From the NCBI RefSeq assembly GCF_014649915.1, contig NZ_BMTY01000002.1, positions 285,463 to 349,462 of the forward strand: 64,000 bases of DNA, given 5' to 3'. Under the pieces are notes generated by a model that did not search any database, was not told the origin of the DNA, and worked only from the letters and a program-made list of their open reading frames with translations. This DNA comes from Streptomyces toxytricini (GTDB taxonomy: Bacteria > Actinomycetota > Actinomycetes > Streptomycetales > Streptomycetaceae). The translations under genes were made by a program, and so were the position numbers. Positions 59,829-64,000 of the stretch are shown here, one piece after another. The first letter of the stretch is position 1; every line of letters begins with the position of its first letter.

Positions 59829-60044
59829 GGTGGTGACTCCCATGGAAGAGATGCGGCGGAATGACGCCCGCCCTGCGGGTGGGGGAGGGCGTGCTGGGAG
59901 CAGCGTAAGTCCAAAGCGCCGCCCGCAGACCCCCTGTCCGGGGATCGGAACACTCCCGGAGTACGGGCCGGCTCGCCGCTGCCGCCGGGGGCGGTCCGCG
60001 CGGCGGGCGGAGTAGGCCCGGGCGGGGCGGGGGAGTACGGAAGC

Positions 60045-60899
60045 GTGAGTGCATCCCGCGACCCCCGGCCGCCGTCCGAGCGCCCGGCGCCGACCGTCCC
60101 GTACGCCTCCTACCTGCGCGTCTACGAGCCGCTGGGGGCTTTCGCCGAGCCGGAGCGCACGCACTGGGCGGCGTACGCCCGGCGCGGGTCGGCGCCCACG
60201 GCCCAGGACGAACTGCGCCGGTCATTGGCGGAGTTGGCGCGCGTCCCGGTGGCGGGGGTGCCGCTGCGCGAGAGCTCTGACGCCTTCACGGCGGAGGTGG
60301 ACGGGGTGCTGCTGGTCTGCCCGTGGCGGACCCGGCTGCGCGGCTGGCTGGCGCTGCAGGAGCTCGTCGAGGAGTTCCCGGCTCCGGTGCTGGACGCGGC
60401 GCTGCCCCCGGAGGCGCGGCGGCGGGCGGCCGAGGAGTACGAGCGCTGGCGGGCGCGGAACCCGGACGCGCGGCCGTGGATCCGCAGCTCGGTGTGGCAG
60501 GTGCCACTGCGCTGGTTCGTGCTCGTGTCGGACGATGAGCGGGAGTACCTGCCGGGCGAGCGGCTGCGGTACCGGACGCCGATGGTCCAGGCGCGGCGGC
60601 GGCTGGCCCGGGCGCTGCGGACGCTGCGCGAGGCGGAGGGGTACGAGATGCTCGCGGACGGGCTGGTCGGGGTCGGCAGCTGGCTGGAGGAGTTCCATCC
60701 GCGGTCGATGGTCGAACTGGACTACGGGGGGCTGGTGCACGCGCTGCCGGCGGAGCGGCTGGCGGCGGACCGGTCGGCCCGGGACGTCGCGGCCGGGATG
60801 GCGGCGCTGCGGTCCGGGGACGCGGCCGGGGCGGCGGAGGCGTACGCGGAATTGGGCGAGCGGTGGCGGGCGGTGCGGGAGAGACTGTTCGCCAACTAG
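60045..60899 (+). CDS. Conserved hypothetical protein upstream of bldC
   Basis: A 284-residue soluble, Arg/Glu/Ala-rich, mainly helical protein. It starts [24 protein letters not shown] after a short Pro-rich lead, and has a central [19 protein letters not shown] and [18 protein letters not shown] segments. No known domain recognised. It occurs next to bldC in Streptomyces by memory. GTG at 60045 follows GGGGGAG. Divergent from vdh. Confidence 0.75.
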   Translation: MSASRDPRPPSERPAPTVPYASYLRVYEPLGAFAEPERTHWAAYARRGSAPTAQDELRRSLAELARVPVAGVPLRESSDAFTAEVDGVLLVCPWRTRLRGWLALQELVEEFPAPVLDAALPPEARRRAAEEYERWRARNPDARPWIRSSVWQVPLRWFVLVSDDEREYLPGERLRYRTPMVQARRRLARALRTLREAEGYEMLADGLVGVGSWLEEFHPRSMVELDYGGLVHALPAERLAADRSARDVAAGMAALRSGDAAGAAEAYAELGERWRAVRERLFAN

Positions 60900-61382
60900 G
60901 GGGAGGCCGCGAACCCGTATTCGGGGCGAACGGGCGGGACCTACGTCCCGATCCGGGCCATTGCCTCAAGCGTGACGGACTGCACTAAACACACCCTTGC
61001 GCCGTTCCCCTACCCTCGTGCCAAAATAGGACAAGGAGTCCGGGGAGGGTTCCTTCCGCCCAACTGAGGGCGGAACGCTCGGCATTGCACGCTACGGGGG
61101 GTCCAGAGGACTCCTGATCGCTCTGTGACTGATCGTTACAGTGGGGTGACTGTCCGTTATGGGGCGGTCCATCGGCTTCCGACCGCTGATGAACACCTCG
61201 GAGGGCAATTCCGTCGGTTTGGCCGTCACGGCTGGACGGATGGTGTAGTTGTAGTGCCGAGGACAAGCCGTTCGTCCTATAACCGACTCGGCCCGCGTAT
61301 GTCCATTTCGGGCAACGCGGGCCAAGGTGCAGAATTTAGAGGAAAGAACCGAGATGGTTCGGTTCTCCCGAGGAGGCCGCTC
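60900..61382 (+). promoter_or_regulatory. Long intergenic/leader region of bldC
   Basis: 483 bases without a supported gene. Less GC-rich than the surroundings, notably 61110-61350. AGAATTTAGAGG about 45 bases before the start may hold the -10. In the leader, GAACC-GAGAT-GGTTC (61346-61360) lies inside a wider AGAACC/GGTTCT dyad, and GAGGAGG is the ribosome site. Long regulated leaders are typical for bld genes. Confidence 0.5.
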
Positions 61383-61589
61383 ATGACCGCTCGCACCCCT
61401 GATGCCGAGCCGCTGCTGACCCCGGCTGAGGTCGCCACGATGTTCCGCGTGGACCCGAAGACGGTGACCCGCTGGGCCAAGGCCGGCAAGCTGACGTCCA
61501 TCCGCACCCTGGGTGGGCACCGCCGCTACCGCGAGGCCGAGGTCCGCGCCCTGCTCGCGGGAATTCCGCAGCAGCGCAGCGAGGCCTGA
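61383..61589 (+). CDS. bldC: Developmental regulator BldC
   Basis: A 68-residue MerR-like helix-turn-helix protein without effector domain. LLTPAEVATMFRVDPKTVTRWAK is the winged HTH (given in part), followed by LTSIRTLGGHRRYREAEV. Identical or nearly so to the Streptomyces BldC I know, which binds DNA cooperatively on direct repeats and holds back sporulation. ATG with GAGGAGG at eight bases. A strong terminator follows after about 115 bases. Confidence 0.97.
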   Translation: MTARTPDAEPLLTPAEVATMFRVDPKTVTRWAKAGKLTSIRTLGGHRRYREAEVRALLAGIPQQRSEA

Positions 61590-61704
61590 GGTCGCGTTCA
61601 TCACCCCGCTTTGAACGGGTAGGCATCGGATCCCCCAATCCGATGAAACCCACTGTGCTTCATTCGGCCGGACGACCTGCCCCAACAGGTACCCGGCCGT
61701 TCGG

Positions 61705-61743
61705 TCGCGCTGGACTCCGCCGGGTCCAGCGCGATCTTTTTTT
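61705..61743 (+). terminator. Rho-independent terminator of bldC
   Basis: TCGCGCTGGAC stem with perfect complement, loop TCCGCCGG, followed by a run of T's (CTTTTTTT). One of the clearest terminators here. Confidence 0.92.
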
Positions 61744-62116
61744 GTGCCCGCAGGGCGGGGCGGCGGGGAGGGCGGGCGGCCTCCCCGGAGAGGTGCCATT
61801 GCACATATTAAATTGAGCGGACGTATAGGTGCGATAAAAGTGCGGGTGCCGAAAACTCGTGTGGTGACTCCTGTCACAGGCTGTGACCCTTGTGTGGGAG
61901 GCAATGCGCCCGTAAAGGGATGTCCCGCGCAGAGCGGTCTCGCCCGAGGGGTGATGTACGCGGAGAATTGCACCCGAGGATGGCGGACGGGTGAATTCGG
62001 TCGGCCGAACGGGTGATGTGGCGGCCGTTGCCTCCCCGGGTGGGCGTCCGCCCCCGGTGGCGCGGCCCGCCGAACCGCCTGGGGTCTGCGGCGGAGTCGG
62101 CGGACGCGGACATGCG
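61744..62116. other. Gene-free stretch between bldC and tRNA-Asp
   Basis: About 370 bases with no supported ORF. 61795-61860 is AT-rich (CATATTAAATTGAG). Perfect dyad GTCACAGGCTGTGAC at 61873-61887 with an overlapping GTGAC-TCCT-GTCAC dyad on its left. Confidence 0.5.
61873..61887. promoter_or_regulatory. Candidate operator dyad
   Basis: GTCACAG-G-CTGTGAC, a perfect 7-1-7 inverted repeat; its left arm GTCAC also pairs with GTGAC nine bases upstream. No gene starts close by, so the target is unclear. Confidence 0.35.
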
Positions 62117-62150
62117 GAAGGGCCCGCATCCGATGGGATGCGGGCCCTTC
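62117..62150 (-). terminator. Hairpin terminator after tRNA-Asp
   Basis: Perfect 15 bp stem GAAGGGCCCGCATCC with a four-base loop, nine bases from the tRNA 3' end on the minus strand. Confidence 0.8.
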
Positions 62151-62158
62151 TCCTGCTG

Positions 62159-62232
62159 CGATCCTGACGGGACTTGAACCCGCGACCTCCACCTTGACAG
62201 GGTGGCGAGCTAACCAACTGCTCCACAGGACC
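62159..62232 (-). tRNA. tRNA-Asp (anticodon GTC)
   Basis: GGTCCTG pairs with CAGGATC (one G-T pair); the anticodon loop CTGTCAA gives GTC; T-loop GGTTCAAGTCC. 74 bases, discriminator G. Confidence 0.93.
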
Positions 62233-62314
62233 TCGATGTGCAGCCGTTTTCGCTTGGCTGCGCATCAGACTGTACAGCAGCCCGGGGGGTGCGGTCGAAC
62301 CGGCGGGCGCCCCG

Positions 62315-64000
62315 TCAGGGGGCCGCCGCGTCCACCGCCTTCACGATGCGCTTGTCGGAGACCGGGTACGCCGTCCCCAGCGAGTGCGCGAAGTAGCTGA
62401 CCCGCAGCTCCTCGATCATCCAGCGGATGTCCGTGACCGCCTCCGGCACCGGCCGGCCCTTGGGCAGCTGCTCCAGCAGCCAGGCGTACTCGTCCTGCAT
62501 CTCGTGGACCTTCTGCATGCGCGTGGTGTCCCGCTGGACGGCCGTCGGCATCTGCTGGAGCCGCCGGTCGGCCGCCACCAGGTACCGCATCAGGTCCGGC
62601 AGCCGCCGCAGCCCGGTCAGGGTGACGAAGCCGGGCGGCATGAGGGCGGCCAGCTGTGCCCTGACGTCCTGGAGGTTCGCCAGCAGCGCGGGGCTCTGCG
62701 TGCCCTTCAGACGCCTTTCGCAGGCCTGCCAGGCCGCCAGGACCTGCTGCACCTGCCCGACCGTGCGGACGGTCGTGTCCACCAGGTCGGCGCGCACGGC
62801 CTCGTACAGCCTGCGGTAGCCCGCCTCGTCCCAGGCGGGGCCGCCGTGGTCGGCGATCAGCTTGTCCGCGGCGGCCGTCGCGCAGTCGTCGAACAGCGCC
62901 TGCACGGAGCCGTGCGGGGTGCGCGACAGGGACAGCTTCTGCTGGTTGCTGAGCCGGTCCGAGGCGAACTTGGCGGCGTTCACGGGGAGGTTCAGCAGGA
63001 TCAGCCGGCGCGTGCCCAGCCACATCGCCTGCTGCTGCTCGGCCTCGGTGTCGAAGAGCCGTACGGCGACGCTCGCCCCCTCGTCGACCAGCGCCGGGTA
63101 CGCCTTCACGGGCTGGCCGGCCCGCCGCGTCTCGAACACCTTGGCCAGGGTGCCGATCGTCCAGTCCGTCAGCCCGGAGCGCTCCACCGACTCCCCGCCC
63201 GACCGCTCCGCGGTGGCCGCGGCGGCCTGGGAGAGGGCCTGGCGGGCCTTCGGCTTGAGCTTCAGGCGCAGCGCCTCCAGGTCCTTGTCCTCCGCGACCT
63301 TCCGGCGCCGCTCGTCAACGATCCGGAAGGTGATCTTCAGGTGGTCGGGGATCCGGGACGGGTCGAAGTCGTCCGCGGTGACCGGGACGCCCACCATCCG
63401 GTGCAGTTCGCGCGCCAGCGTGGCCGTCAGCGGCTCCTGGAGGGGCACCGCCGTGTCCAGGAAGCGGGCCGCGTAGTTGGGCGCGGGCACGTAGTGGCGG
63501 CGGATCGGCTTGGGCAGCGACCGGATCAGCTCGGTCACCACCTCCTCCCGCAGGCCCGGGATCTGCCAGTCGAAGCCCTCGGAGGTCACCTGGTTGAGCA
63601 CCTGGAGCGGGATGTGGACGGTCACGCCGTCCGCGTCCGCGCCCGGCTCGAACTGGTAGGTGACCCGGAACTTCAGCTGCCCCTGCCGCCAGGAGTCGGG
63701 GTAGTCGGCCTTCGTGACGCCGGCCGCCTTCTCCGTCAGCAGCATCTCGCGCTCGAAGTCGAGGAGTTCGGGCTCCTCGCGGCGCTTGTGCTTCCACCAG
63801 GAGTCGAAGTGCGCCCCGGACACCACGTGCTCGGGGATCCGCTGGTCGTAGAAGTCGAAGAGGGTCTCGTCGTCGACGACGATGTCGCGGCGCCGGGCCC
63901 GGTTCTCCAGCTCCTCGACCTCGGTCAGCAGCTTGCGGTTGTCCGCGTAGAACTTGTGGTGCGTGCGCCAGTCCCCCTCGACGAGGGCGTGGCGGATGAA
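62315..64000 (-). CDS. hrpA: HrpA-type ATP-dependent RNA helicase, C-terminal part
   Basis: 561 residues of a gene whose 5' end lies right of the window. The visible part is the large DUF3418 region typical of bacterial HrpA (total about 1300 residues): FEREMLLTEKAAGVTKADYP, ADGVTVHIPLQVLNQV, RSLPKPIRRHYVPAPN, and the C-terminal DIRWMIEELRVSYFAHSLGT with YPVSDKRIVKAVD. The helicase core (Walker A, DEAH) is outside the window. HrpA acts on RNA and stalled ribosomes. No frameshift is seen. Confidence 0.93.
   Translation of the reverse strand, partial: FIRHALVEGDWRTHHKFYADNRKLLTEVEELENRARRRDIVVDDETLFDFYDQRIPEHVVSGAHFDSWWKHKRREEPELLDFEREMLLTEKAAGVTKADYPDSWRQGQLKFRVTYQFEPGADADGVTVHIPLQVLNQVTSEGFDWQIPGLREEVVTELIRSLPKPIRRHYVPAPNYAARFLDTAVPLQEPLTATLARELHRMVGVPVTADDFDPSRIPDHLKITFRIVDERRRKVAEDKDLEALRLKLKPKARQALSQAAAATAERSGGESVERSGLTDWTIGTLAKVFETRRAGQPVKAYPALVDEGASVAVRLFDTEAEQQQAMWLGTRRLILLNLPVNAAKFASDRLSNQQKLSLSRTPHGSVQALFDDCATAAADKLIADHGGPAWDEAGYRRLYEAVRADLVDTTVRTVGQVQQVLAAWQACERRLKGTQSPALLANLQDVRAQLAALMPPGFVTLTGLRRLPDLMRYLVAADRRLQQMPTAVQRDTTRMQKVHEMQDEYAWLLEQLPKGRPVPEAVTDIRWMIEELRVSYFAHSLGTAYPVSDKRIVKAVDAAAP

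Noticed and set aside
62159..62315. tRNA-Asp as attachment site of an integrated element
   Set aside because: No integrase, excisionase or partial tRNA copy lies nearby; the flanking genes are core genes.

Overview
The window is a 64 kb piece of a Streptomyces chromosome, probably from the origin-proximal core. The evidence is very high GC with strong third-position bias, several genes known from Streptomyces (bldC, sigF and sigN in tandem, an lsr2 paralogue, a DUF3073 protein, valine dehydrogenase), many GTG and TTG starts, apparently leaderless promoters, and four exact parS cores (GTTTCACGTGAAAC) in two close pairs. The gene order from upp through dnaX, purD, purC, purSQL, purF, purM, vdh and bldC is the one I remember from Streptomyces coelicolor; that comparison is from memory and was not computed. 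I see no insertion sequence, integrase, prophage, CRISPR array or biosynthetic megasynthase.

Left part (1-11 kb): the end of a tightly overlapping five-gene operon that looks like the igr steroid side-chain operon (acyl-CoA dehydrogenase, ChsH2-like, acyl-CoA dehydrogenase, ChsH1-like, Ltp2-like). It is followed by an ECF sigma factor, a parS pair and an acyl-CoA ligase. On the minus strand are a membrane-anchored monooxygenase-fold protein, a very large signalling protein that looks like a hybrid sensor kinase whose catalytic residues are lost, and a subtilisin-inhibitor-like secreted protein.

Middle part (11-38 kb): tRNA-Ser and tRNA-Arg, an Lrp regulator, a DUF2797 gene broken by a one-base shift, a monooxygenase-fold gene overlapping an amidohydrolase, and an operon of a two-component system and two membrane glycosyltransferases (the kinase gene carries the second parS pair inside its ATPase domain). 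Then come a decayed TetR gene, a MarR-MFS efflux pair, a lipoprotein, sigN and sigF, small secreted or membrane proteins, tadA with its partner, a universal stress protein, upp, a HerA-like ATPase, an orphan OpcA, a DNA glycosylase, a double-Mop protein and an orphan phosphorothioate-type HNH endonuclease.

Right part (38-64 kb): SRP RNA and dnaX, then de novo purine biosynthesis spread over about 17 kb (purD, purC, purS-purQ-purL, purF, purM) and interleaved with a DesK/DesR-type two-component system, three tRNA-Gly genes, the Lsr2-like protein and several accessory genes. It ends with valine dehydrogenase, the developmental regulator bldC, tRNA-Asp and the C-terminal 561 residues of an HrpA-type helicase. 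The most interesting items are the pseudokinase, parS inside a kinase ORF, the steroid operon, the orphan phosphorothioate endonuclease, and repeats and palindromes around sigF, sigN and bldC.
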